From Sutterella sp. (GTDB lineage Bacteria > Pseudomonadota > Gammaproteobacteria > Burkholderiales > Burkholderiaceae_F): a stretch of 64,000 nt of DNA. A model generated the notes under the pieces. That model worked only from the letters and a program-made list of their open reading frames with translations, was not told the origin of the DNA and made no database searches. Of this stretch, positions 7,857-15,599 are shown piece after piece. Position 1 is the first letter of the stretch; every line of letters begins with the position of its first letter. The position numbers and the translations under genes were made by a program. The stretch covers positions 13,129 to 77,128 of the forward strand of contig JAHHRF010000004.1 in assembly GCA_020025955.1 (NCBI GenBank). Direction: 5' to 3'.

Positions 7857-9647
7857 ATGAGCACGCTCTCTGTAACCCTCAATGGCGTTTTGCGTGAAGC
7901 AAGCCCTGGCGAAACCCTTTTGACGCTCGCTCGTCGCTTTGGGCAATCGATCCCCACGTTGTGCGAATTCCAAGCCCGTCACCATACGCCAGGGACTTGC
8001 CGCATTTGTTTGGTGGCCTTGACGCGTGACGGTACTCGACGCTTGGTGACGAGTTGCGACACCCCAGTGCGCGCGGGTGATGTGATTGAAACGCGTGCCG
8101 AGGACGTCATTCGTGCACGACGCCTTCAAGGGGAACTCCTCTTTTTAGACCACTGTACGGATTGCGAGACGTGTTCGTCGCAGGGGCACTGTGAACTCGA
8201 AGACCTTCGTATTCGTCTGGGGGCGGATGTGAGTCAACAAGGTCGTCGTTTGACGCGTCCTACGACGCCCGATACGTCCGCGAAAGCCTTGGTTTTTGAA
8301 CCCGATCGGTGTGTGCGGTGTTTGCGTTGCGTGGAAGTCTGTCGCTCAGTCCAAGGGATTGGCGCGATTACGCTTGAGGGCGACGGCACCAACACCCGTA
8401 TCGGCTTTAAGGGGGAAAAGTGGGGCGAGAGCGCCCACTGTGTTCAGTGTGGGCAGTGCACCAAGGTGTGTCCTACGGGGGCACTCCACGTCAAAGACGA
8501 GTCGCTTGTCGCTGAACGCTTTTTATCTGACCCTGAGGTCACCACCGTCATTCAGATGGCGCCGGCGGCTCGCCTGGCGTTAGCCAACGAATGGGGGTTG
8601 CCTGCGGGCACCAACTTAGAAGGGCAAATGATTGCGGCCTTAAAGGCGCTCGGTGCCGACTACGTGATGGATACCCGCTTTGCGGCGGACGTGACCATCA
8701 TGGAAGAAGTCACGGAACTGATGAATCGGTTAACGAGTGGGCAGAAGGGCCCCGTGATGACGTCGTGCTGCCCTGGCTGGATTAATTACGTGGAACAAAC
8801 GGCGCCCGCTTTAATTCCCAATTTGTCGACCACGCGCAGTCCTCAAGCCATCTTTGCGCGTCTGGTGCGCCATTGGTTCCCAGTGGTCACGGGCGTGGAG
8901 CGAGACCGTATCCGCCACATTAGTTTGATGCCTTGTACCGCTAAAAAGGATGAGCGCCTTCGTCCTACGTTAGCGAGTAACGGCGACAACGATGTGGACG
9001 TCGTGTTAACGACTCAAGAATTCACGCACCTTTTAAAGCGCCGTGGCATTGATTTGTTGCGCCTTCCTGTTGCCTCCTTTGACCAAGCCTTTATGACGAA
9101 GACAAGCTCTGCGGGGCAGCTCTTTGCGAGCACGGGCGGGGTGATGGAAGCGGCGTTACGCACCTTTTCACACTTCGCGGGGGTCGAGTCGGCGCCCATC
9201 GTCTTTGAAGCCGTGCGCGGGATGAAGACCATGAAAGAAGCCACGTTGGAGACACGTCGCTTTGGGCGCGTCAAAGTCGCGGTCGTGCATGGACTGCGTG
9301 AAGCGGGGGAAATCGTTCGTCGCATTGAAGCGGGCACCGCTCCTTGGCACTTTATTGAAGTCATGGCCTGCCCTGGGGGCTGTGTCGGCGGGGGCGGAAC
9401 CCAACGCGTTGCGACGCCTGCGATGCAGCAAACGCTCTACAAGATGGATGACGAGGCAACGGTGCGTGCTGCGCATGAGAACCCGGAAGTCCATCGCCTC
9501 TACCGTGACTTCCTGGGGGCGCCTTGTAGTGACAAAGCCCATGCGCTACTGCATTGCCACTACACCCCGCAAGTCCCTCGACAGCTCTCCTTGGATATCC
9601 AAGCCTGGGCGGAGCAGTTGACGCTCACGGATGAAGTCTTAAATTAA
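7857..9647 (+). CDS. Cytosolic [FeFe]-hydrogenase catalytic subunit, multi-cluster N-terminus
   Basis: This 596-residue protein catalyses reversible 2H+ + 2e- to H2. The electron-transfer clusters appear in order: a plant-type 2Fe-2S (Cys36, 48, 51, 67), a His-ligated 4Fe-4S (His99, Cys103, 106, 112), and two ferredoxin 4Fe-4S clusters (Cys152/155/158/162 and Cys195/198/201/205). All three H-cluster motifs are intact: TSCCPGW at 302-308, MPCTAKKDE from 358, and EVMACPGGC with Cys505 and Cys509. The third motif ends in GGGG-TQ rather than the usual GGGQP. There is no signal peptide, so it is cytosolic. The upstream fusion flavoprotein is the likely redox partner. Activity needs the HydE, HydF and HydG maturases, none of which is in this window. 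A terminator at 9668 ends the operon. Confidence 0.93.
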   Translation: MSTLSVTLNGVLREASPGETLLTLARRFGQSIPTLCEFQARHHTPGTCRICLVALTRDGTRRLVTSCDTPVRAGDVIETRAEDVIRARRLQGELLFLDHCTDCETCSSQGHCELEDLRIRLGADVSQQGRRLTRPTTPDTSAKALVFEPDRCVRCLRCVEVCRSVQGIGAITLEGDGTNTRIGFKGEKWGESAHCVQCGQCTKVCPTGALHVKDESLVAERFLSDPEVTTVIQMAPAARLALANEWGLPAGTNLEGQMIAALKALGADYVMDTRFAADVTIMEEVTELMNRLTSGQKGPVMTSCCPGWINYVEQTAPALIPNLSTTRSPQAIFARLVRHWFPVVTGVERDRIRHISLMPCTAKKDERLRPTLASNGDNDVDVVLTTQEFTHLLKRRGIDLLRLPVASFDQAFMTKTSSAGQLFASTGGVMEAALRTFSHFAGVESAPIVFEAVRGMKTMKEATLETRRFGRVKVAVVHGLREAGEIVRRIEAGTAPWHFIEVMACPGGCVGGGGTQRVATPAMQQTLYKMDDEATVRAAHENPEVHRLYRDFLGAPCSDKAHALLHCHYTPQVPRQLSLDIQAWAEQLTLTDEVLN

Positions 9648-9667
9648 GGCGGATTTCGCTTACGATG

Positions 9668-9705
9668 GAGCCTTGAGAAATGGTATTCTCAGGGCTCTTT
9701 TCCTT
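9668..9705 (+). terminator. Intrinsic terminator of the hydrogenase operon
   Basis: A 12-bp stem, GAGCCTTGAGAA with TTCTCAGGGCTC (one G-T pair), has a short loop and is followed by TTTTCCTTTTG. Confidence 0.85.
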
Positions 9706-9728
9706 TTGTTTTCTTGTGAGATCGTCTC

Positions 9729-10124
9729 GTGAAGTGTGTTTCTTCGTCGTCTTTGACGCGTTTGGCTAAGGTCGCGTGTCTCTCGTTTACGCTCTTAGTG
9801 CTCTCGGGGTGTGCTACCCAGAAGGGTACGCCCACGGCGCTGGATGAAGGCTCGAGCACTTTTTACGAGGTCGGGGACGAGCAGTGCGTCACCTATAAAG
9901 CCGTCGAAAACGGCGAAATTGCCTGCTTTAACAAAGAGGGGATCTTTGTTGAAAACCGTAAGCCTTTAACCCAAGACGCCATGACGACCTTCAAAGAGAC
10001 GGGTAAAACGGCCTTGACTGGCGCCTTTGTCGTCGGGCTCTTTAGCGGTCTCTTTTACGTTTGTAAAGTGCTGGGAAACACCATCTTCTGGTCGATCTAT
10101 TGGCCTTATAAGATTCTCTTCTAA
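9729..10124 (+). CDS. Small lipoprotein of unknown function
   Basis: This 131-residue product starts at the GTG at 9729. It has a lipoprotein signal peptide ending in the lipobox LVLSGC at about residues 23-28, so it should be lipid-anchored at Cys28. The middle part (VGDEQCVTYKAVENGEIACFNKEG) contains two Cys that may form a disulfide. Near residues 94-125 a hydrophobic stretch (GAFVVGLFSGLFYVC and beyond) could be membrane-associated. I do not recognise the family. It stands alone between two strong terminators, so it has its own promoter in the short gap after the hydrogenase operon. Confidence 0.7.
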   Translation: MKCVSSSSLTRLAKVACLSFTLLVLSGCATQKGTPTALDEGSSTFYEVGDEQCVTYKAVENGEIACFNKEGIFVENRKPLTQDAMTTFKETGKTALTGAFVVGLFSGLFYVCKVLGNTIFWSIYWPYKILF

Positions 10125-10158
10125 GGGGGCACGCCCACGCGTGAACTAGGACTTCGTT

Positions 10159-10195
10159 ACGGTCTCGTTGAGCACATCAACGGGGCCGTTTTTTC
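10159..10195 (+). terminator. Intrinsic terminator of the lipoprotein gene
   Basis: ACGGTCTCGTTGA pairs with TCAACGGGGCCGT around a five-base loop and is followed by TTTTTC. Confidence 0.8.
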
Positions 10196-10524
10196 TTTGG
10201 GGCATCGACGTCGTTCGACCGAGTCGTCACCCGAAACGCTTTGTCCTTTTCGAGTGGGGATGGGTGCGTCTGGAGGGCTTTCCTTCTCCCTCAGTGAATT
10301 ACACAAAATTGGTGCCCTTTTATTAGACGTTTTTTACGGTATTTAATAGGAAAAAACCTTGACAAAAGGCTGTCTAAAAGTGGAGAGGGTGGTGTGTAGC
10401 GCTTGGGGGCGTAGGGCTTGGTTTGGGGTGCCCATTTTTTGACACGCTCGTTGACGCCCTACTTTGAAATGGGGTGTTTTGTGGTAAACGGGGGACAAAA
10501 CGAGTCTGTCTCTAGAAATATTTC
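10196..10524. other. Non-coding upstream region of the autotransporter gene
   Basis: I see no convincing gene between the lipoprotein terminator and the G-tract region. A TTGACA occurs near 10360 but lacks a good -10 at the right spacing. The stretch has several short G runs. Confidence 0.4.
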
Positions 10525-10557
10525 TTGTGTAATCGGGGGGGGGGAAATCCTTATATT
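10525..10557 (+). promoter_or_regulatory. Candidate phase-variable promoter containing a G10 tract
   Basis: A -35-like TTGTGT (10525-10530) and a -10-like TATATT (10552-10557) are separated by 21 bases that include a run of ten G. At the present tract length the spacing is too long for good promoter function; loss of three or four G would give 17-18 bases. This layout resembles the poly-G promoter switches known for Neisseria outer-membrane proteins. The autotransporter start is 140 bases downstream. Confidence 0.35.
10535..10544. repeat. Poly-G tract (ten G) upstream of the autotransporter
   Basis: Ten consecutive G are visible. Homopolymers of this length are prone to slippage during replication. 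Confidence 0.9.
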
Positions 10558-10696
10558 TCATATTGTTACAGGGTTTTTCACGCCGCAATTTGAAACGCTC
10601 GGTCGGAGCAAGGGTCAAAAGTCAGTTTAAATTGCTGATTAATAAAAGATTACTCGGGATAATGCTTAGGTTACAAAAATCGAATAGTGAATCCCC

Positions 10697-13393
10697 ATGA
10701 AACGAACAACAATCTACACCGCCCTCGCTTTAGCACTGACCAGTTCGGTGAGCACCGCCTATGGCGCTGAACTCGCTAACTCGCTTGTCTATGTCCCGGG
10801 TGAGAGCACGGTGGCACTTGATAATGTCAATGTTAAATGTGAAGGCGCTACGGTAGATGTTGGTAGTGACGAACTGACGCCGGGTGGCTTCTTAGTGAAC
10901 TTCACCAAAGAGAAAGTGGCTCTCCCGGGTAATAACACCGTGGTGGTGAACGGGACCACCAAGGTTGAACTCAAGAACATCAACTTCCAAGATCCTAAAG
11001 GGAAAGCCAATTGGAATCACCAAGCCAATGGTTTAGGGGTAAAGAGCACCCAAAATCTTAAAGAGCTCAAGCCTAGACCGTCGACGAGCGTCACCTATAA
11101 AAAAGCGGTCGACGTTACGATGGAAAACAGCACGGTTGGTGTTAAAGGTAAGCTCAATGGGATTTCCAACTACCAAAAGTGCGCCCAGTCCACGCTCATG
11201 ACGTTTGAAGACGATGTGAACGTGACGATTAAGGGTGTTAATACCGCTCAGGCTGCTGCACCGAGCTCCGAAGTGTTTGTCACGGGGGTTAGTGCGGCGT
11301 ATGGCGTAACCACCTTTAAGAAAGACCTTAAGATTAACATCGAAGACAGCCACACGAAGCGCACCCGTGGGCTCTGGACGGGCTCTGGCGGTACTCAACT
11401 GATTGTCGACGGTAAGGCGACTGTGACGGGACACTTCGAAAACCGCGAACCTGCCAACCATGATTATGATAGTGCTGCCTTCTATGTGAATGGTTCGGGC
11501 TCTGGTGCCAATAAGCCTGGTATCACCGTTGGGTCGGCTCACTACGAGGGTGACAAAGACGATGGCGCCATTTTTGTTAAGGGGAAGAATGCTCACTTTA
11601 CCCTGAAGGGCGACGGCACCTCGGTCATCAAGGGGCGCACCACGCACTATCACTCCGGGACCATTGATTTATCGTTTAAGGATAAGGACTCGTTATATCG
11701 TTCGAACATTTCGTCGTATCACTGGGGCGCTAAAAAACGATTTGGCGATCTTCCCGCTGACGACCCTGAGGCGTTAAAGCGACGCAAGGGCATGGTGATC
11801 AACTTAAAGTTTGAAAATGCCGCGAAGTGGGAAGTGATTGACCAGGTCGACTGGATCACGACGCTTGACTTAACCGACGGCGGTAAGGTTGTATTCGACA
11901 ACACCGAAGGTACGGTGGGTAAGGAACTTCGTCTTGAAAACTTTGTGAGCACGACCGAAGCGCCGGCGAAGCGTGGCTCCATCACCTTTACGACCGATTT
12001 GGCCAATAAGACGACGGACTGGCTTCATATTCGAAACCAGGACGCTGATAGCACGAACTTCCTCACCGCCAACATCGATTGGACGGGGAATGATAGTGAT
12101 GCGCTCTATTTGGAAAGCCCGTTAATCGTTCAGAATAACGGGACCTTGACGGTTTTAAATAAAGACAACGAAAACAAGTACTTGCGCAATGGTACGGAAG
12201 ACTGGCACTTAACCTTTGTGCCGGAAGCCGAGAGCGCAACCTTTGACTTTACGAGCGAAGAAGCCCGTAAAGACACCACCAAGACCGTAGGGACGGGTGC
12301 CGGTAAGTGGTACTTAATGCGCGCGAAGCCGGAGCAACCGCCTGTGGTGCCTCCTGTGACGCCGACTCAACCGGGTACGGGTGAAACCACCACGCCGAGC
12401 ACGGGTGGTCCGGGCACGGGCGGTTCTACCGCGGGTTCGAGTGGTACGCGACCGACCCCTGGTGGCTCCACTGCGGGTACGGGTGGCTCTACCACGGGCA
12501 CGGGTGGCACGACGCCGGCAGTGTTGCCGGTTGCCGATGCTTCTCACGTGAAGCTTTTGCCGAACGCTCTCTGGTGGGGTGATATCGACACCTATGACGA
12601 ACGTGTGGGTGGGCTCTATGCCAACAGTCCCAACCGTAGCCTCTGGCTCCGCCTTAAGGGTGACTTGGCTAAGGACAAGAAGCCTAACGCGAAGACCCGT
12701 GGTGTGATGGCGCAGTTCGGTGCAGAACGTGCATTGGGCGACAGCTTCTGGCGTGGCACCCTCTTTGGGGAAGCCCGTCAGGCGAAGTCGACCTTTGACG
12801 ATGAGGACTCGATCAAGTTGAAGCGTTGGGGCGTGGGCCTTATCTTGACCCGCTCGGAAGAACAGGTCTATTGGGACTTCGTGGCTCGTTGGGCGCATGA
12901 CAAGTTCACGATCCGCAACCAGAATGAGTCGGTTTCGGTGAAGGGTAACAACCTTTACTTGTCCGCGGAAACGGGTCGTCGCTTCATCAACAAGCGCCAG
13001 TGGTTCGCAGAACCGCAGTTGCAGGTTACGTACACGCGTCAAACGCTCAAGGACTATGCCTTGGCGGGTCAGACCGTGAAGACCGATGCCTTGTCGGGGA
13101 TTGGTGTTCGCTTAGGTGTGAAGTTGGGCGTTGATCGTGCTCGCTACAAGCTCTGGGTTCGTGGCGACTTGCTCCCGCGCTTTGGTTCGAGTAACACCAC
13201 CACGGTGGCTCAGGCGAACTTTGCTTCCGAAACGCTCTCTAGCCGCCAGCGTGGCTTAGGTTGGGATGTGGGTGTGGGCGGTAGCCGCTTCCTCAACCCG
13301 ACGTGGCGTGTCGCCGGGAGTGCCTTCTTGACGAAGATGCCGGATGCGAAGCCCTCGCTTCGCGCTCAGGTGAGCGTACAAAAGCTCTTCTAA
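10697..13393 (+). CDS. Autotransporter (type Va secretion) with pertactin-like passenger
   Basis: This 898-residue protein starts with a Sec signal peptide of about 23 residues (ends AYGA). Residues up to about 545 form the passenger, rich in short beta segments with regular N, T, V and G, as expected for a beta-helix. A low-complexity linker of Pro, Gly, Thr and Ser follows (about residues 548-612, at 12338-12530). The last 280 or so residues form the autotransporter beta-barrel, with alternating aromatic strands and a terminal Phe (SVQKLF), the usual signal for BAM insertion. The passenger would be exposed on the cell surface; its ligand cannot be read from the sequence. I see no protease or esterase motif. 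The upstream G10 tract suggests variable expression. Confidence 0.9.
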   Translation: MKRTTIYTALALALTSSVSTAYGAELANSLVYVPGESTVALDNVNVKCEGATVDVGSDELTPGGFLVNFTKEKVALPGNNTVVVNGTTKVELKNINFQDPKGKANWNHQANGLGVKSTQNLKELKPRPSTSVTYKKAVDVTMENSTVGVKGKLNGISNYQKCAQSTLMTFEDDVNVTIKGVNTAQAAAPSSEVFVTGVSAAYGVTTFKKDLKINIEDSHTKRTRGLWTGSGGTQLIVDGKATVTGHFENREPANHDYDSAAFYVNGSGSGANKPGITVGSAHYEGDKDDGAIFVKGKNAHFTLKGDGTSVIKGRTTHYHSGTIDLSFKDKDSLYRSNISSYHWGAKKRFGDLPADDPEALKRRKGMVINLKFENAAKWEVIDQVDWITTLDLTDGGKVVFDNTEGTVGKELRLENFVSTTEAPAKRGSITFTTDLANKTTDWLHIRNQDADSTNFLTANIDWTGNDSDALYLESPLIVQNNGTLTVLNKDNENKYLRNGTEDWHLTFVPEAESATFDFTSEEARKDTTKTVGTGAGKWYLMRAKPEQPPVVPPVTPTQPGTGETTTPSTGGPGTGGSTAGSSGTRPTPGGSTAGTGGSTTGTGGTTPAVLPVADASHVKLLPNALWWGDIDTYDERVGGLYANSPNRSLWLRLKGDLAKDKKPNAKTRGVMAQFGAERALGDSFWRGTLFGEARQAKSTFDDEDSIKLKRWGVGLILTRSEEQVYWDFVARWAHDKFTIRNQNESVSVKGNNLYLSAETGRRFINKRQWFAEPQLQVTYTRQTLKDYALAGQTVKTDALSGIGVRLGVKLGVDRARYKLWVRGDLLPRFGSSNTTTVAQANFASETLSSRQRGLGWDVGVGGSRFLNPTWRVAGSAFLTKMPDAKPSLRAQVSVQKLF

Positions 13394-13415
13394 GTAAGCT
13401 AACGCGAAAAACACG

Positions 13416-13463
13416 AAACCCTTGTTGCTCTGAAAATGTGAGTAACAAGGGTTTTCTTTTTTC
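13416..13463 (+). terminator. Intrinsic terminator of the autotransporter gene
   Basis: AAACCCTTGTTGCTC pairs with GAGTAACAAGGGTTT and is followed by TCTTTTTTC. A second small hairpin, GGACG/CGTCC, lies at 13468-13482. Confidence 0.85.
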
Positions 13464-13486
13464 TACGGACGGTCAACGTCCGTTCT

Positions 13487-14023
13487 TTATCGACCTAAGC
13501 CGTTGGGGAACATCTCGCGGCATAGCGCCGTGAGGATCTCGGCATCCAACAGGGCCCCGTGCTTGACGCGACTCGACGTGTCGACAGAAAAGTGCGAGCA
13601 AAGGGCATTGAGGGAGTGACTCGGTGTTTCCACATGTCGACGGGCCCAGCGCAGGGTACAAAACACGTCACAGCCGACGTCTTCAAACGTGGGGTGCTGG
13701 GTTTGGGCCAATTCGTGATTTAAGAACCCCATGTCAAAGGTGGCATTGTGAGCAATCAAGGTGCGCCCCTTTACAAAGGCTAAGAGCTCGGGGGCGATGT
13801 CGGCAAAGCGTGGCTTGTCGGCTAAGAACTGGGTGCTCAACCCGTGGACACGCTGGGCACTATAGGGCACCGAGCGCTCTGGGTTCACATAGGCGTGGAA
13901 GGATTTCAGGATATTGAAGTGTTCGTCCACCAGAACGGCACCGATTTCGCAGAGGCGATCGCCTCGACGATAACTCAGTCCCGTGGTTTCCGTATCGATA
14001 ATCACGTACGGGGCAGTAGCCAT
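13487..14023 (-). CDS. dnaQ: DNA polymerase III epsilon subunit, 3'-5' proofreading exonuclease
   Basis: This 178-residue protein starts at ATG 14023 with GAGGAT as ribosome site. The DEDDh exonuclease motifs are intact: DTETTG at 10-15, HNATFDMGF in the middle, and HGALLDA near the C-terminus. It aligns with the catalytic domain of E. coli epsilon, including VHGL and LNALCSHF. The protein stops directly after that domain and lacks the roughly 60-residue C-terminal tail that binds the polymerase alpha subunit in E. coli, so attachment to the replicase may differ or be absent. It could also be a DnaQ-like paralogue if another epsilon gene exists elsewhere. Confidence 0.85.
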   Translation of the reverse strand: MATAPYVIIDTETTGLSYRRGDRLCEIGAVLVDEHFNILKSFHAYVNPERSVPYSAQRVHGLSTQFLADKPRFADIAPELLAFVKGRTLIAHNATFDMGFLNHELAQTQHPTFEDVGCDVFCTLRWARRHVETPSHSLNALCSHFSVDTSSRVKHGALLDAEILTALCREMFPNGLGR

Positions 14024-14123
14024 GATGACATCCTCGAAAGAGTCGTTTTAACCCCGACAGTATACCGAAGCCCCACGTCAACGCTTGTCGCACTTGAACG
14101 AGGGGCTCTTTTTTTGAATACGT

Positions 14124-14450
14124 TTAGCGCCCAAAACGACGCCCCGCCAAGGCAATGGCTACGGCAGCCGTTACGTCAATCGCCACCCATAAGGGGCGAG
14201 AGAGGTAAAGCGGAAAGAGGGGATTGAAGACCAAGGCCATAAAGCCAAATGCCCAGCCTAAGAGCGGTTCACGGTCTTTGAAGGCGAGAAACGCGAGCGC
14301 AGCAAACGCCAGCGTACTCGTTAAACGCACCAGCGTGTAAAACCCATATGGCAACGGCGCCAAGGCCACAACCAGTAAGGCGGCAGCGATATAGAAAATC
14401 AGTTTAGGAATCGACAACATAATGGGGCTGGGCGATAAAGCGGACCGCAT
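14124..14450 (-). CDS. Small integral membrane protein of unknown function
   Basis: The product has up to 108 residues with three or four hydrophobic helices (FYIAAALLVVALAPLP, LAFAALAFLAF, LLGWAFGFMALVF, VAIDVTAAVAIALA). It matches the general look of small DUF membrane proteins annotated widely in proteobacteria. The start could be the ATG at 14450 or the one at 14420; neither has a strong ribosome site. It lies 100 bases upstream of dnaQ on the same strand and may be its operon partner. I do not recognise a function. Confidence 0.6.
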   Translation of the reverse strand: MRSALSPSPIMLSIPKLIFYIAAALLVVALAPLPYGFYTLVRLTSTLAFAALAFLAFKDREPLLGWAFGFMALVFNPLFPLYLSRPLWVAIDVTAAVAIALAGRRFGR

Positions 14451-14743
14451 AAGGGCTCACAAAAAGGTGGGCGAGGGTAGAAATTGCCCAAATGGTAGTG
14501 GAAAACGCGCGCGAGGGATAAGAGGGGTTTCACTTGAGAGATTTTGTGTAGATTTTTGCAAAACCCCAGAGCGAGAGGCGTTTCCGTGAAGTGTCGGTAG
14601 CGCTTCTGATTGTTGAAAAAATCCCGTGGTCAATACGAAATGTCCTAAAGAGGCCTTATCGCTTTTCTGACTTGCTTCACAGGCGGTTTGGCGCTATGGT
14701 TTTCAAAAGCGCTGACGTCTACCGCCCCATAGGATAAGAGGAT

Positions 14744-15418
14744 TTGGAGCGTCGTCATTTTGTGTATCTGACTAACTTTCCCTTAGGAGAGAAGGGTATG
14801 GAAGCGTATCGAAATGCCGCCATGACGAGTGCCAAATCGGCTTGGCAACATTGGCAAAGTGGTTTACCGGCGAAGTCGTTGGTGATGACACGAGAAGATG
14901 CCTCGGGGTTGCTGGATGTGATCACCAAAGAAGCCCATGGGGATTTACGCCTCGTGTCACGCATTCACTTTGAGGGGGGTCTTCCCTCGGGGCTTTTCCC
15001 GGCGATGGAACGGGTCTTGGGAACGCTCGCGCGCCAAGAAGGGGCACCGAAACTCCTTCAGCAAAGTCTGTGTGACTTACAGGACTTGGCGGAAGTTTAT
15101 GGGGTAGGGCTTAAAAATTTACCGCTCGACGAAACCTGCCCACGCGGTTTGGTGGAAAGTGGTGGGCTCGCCTACGACATGGCTCACCTCTTTGAAGAAG
15201 TGGGTGGGGCTTGTGCCTGTGCACGACTCGTCTGGGTGCTTTGCCTCTCGGGACTCGATACGCTCCCCAAGCATGAACTCGCAGCCTTACTCGGAGGCTT
15301 AAAGCGTGCGCATCAAAATAGTGTCCCCGTCTTAGTGTTAGCCGAAGGGTCTGACGCGTTGCGCCACACCATGGGGGAAGCACAACCCTATTCCGAGCGC
15401 CTCTTTGAGTTTGTGTGA
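14744..15418 (+). CDS. Degenerate ATPase-like protein without P-loop
   Basis: The frame codes for 224 residues from a TTG at 14744; an ATG at 14798 is an alternative start. The C-terminal 60 residues (LDTLPKHELAALLGGLKRAHQ, then VPVLVLAEGSDALR and PYSERLFEF) resemble the part of AAA-type ATP-binding proteins that follows Walker B, where the family usually reads DEVQxL, KxELxALIxALHRxxQxxLPV, GAGLPQL and YAERLFxF. No Walker A (GxxGxGK) is present, and the Walker B acids and the GAG-LPQL loop have changed. It may be a decayed ATPase or a non-catalytic derivative. The preceding region (about 290 bases, 14451-14743) holds no gene that I can see. Confidence 0.55.
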   Translation: MERRHFVYLTNFPLGEKGMEAYRNAAMTSAKSAWQHWQSGLPAKSLVMTREDASGLLDVITKEAHGDLRLVSRIHFEGGLPSGLFPAMERVLGTLARQEGAPKLLQQSLCDLQDLAEVYGVGLKNLPLDETCPRGLVESGGLAYDMAHLFEEVGGACACARLVWVLCLSGLDTLPKHELAALLGGLKRAHQNSVPVLVLAEGSDALRHTMGEAQPYSERLFEFV

Positions 15419-15523
15419 GAGCGTGGAGTTTTACTAATAGAAGCAAAAGGCTTATTAGCTAGGGTTTTCGTCCTTTTTTTCTTTGTGTATAAGTCGAACT
15501 CAATGAAAAATCTGGAATTCTTG

Positions 15524-15552
15524 TTGATATGAGTAGAGATTGCTAGTAGTAT
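15524..15552 (+). promoter_or_regulatory. Sigma-70 promoter of the AlbA-domain regulator gene
   Basis: TTGATA at 15524-15529, a 17-base spacer, and TAGTAT at 15547-15552. The start codon is 48 bases further on. Confidence 0.6.
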
Positions 15553-15570
15553 TGTTACTAGTAATACTAG
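15543..15570. promoter_or_regulatory. Dyad overlapping the -10 box, probable operator
   Basis: AGTATT at 15548-15553 and AATACT at 15563-15568 form an inverted repeat around ACTAGT, with CTAG at both outer ends. It covers the -10 box and the start site, which is the position for a repressor. Autoregulation by the AlbA/winged-helix protein encoded next is the simplest idea. Confidence 0.45.
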
Positions 15571-15599
15571 ATAAATTCCAATTGAACGAGGCAATCGAT

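Noticed and set aside
12314..13042. Arg/Thr-rich open frame opposite the autotransporter linker
   Set aside because: Low-complexity shadow of the Gly/Thr linker, without a ribosome site.
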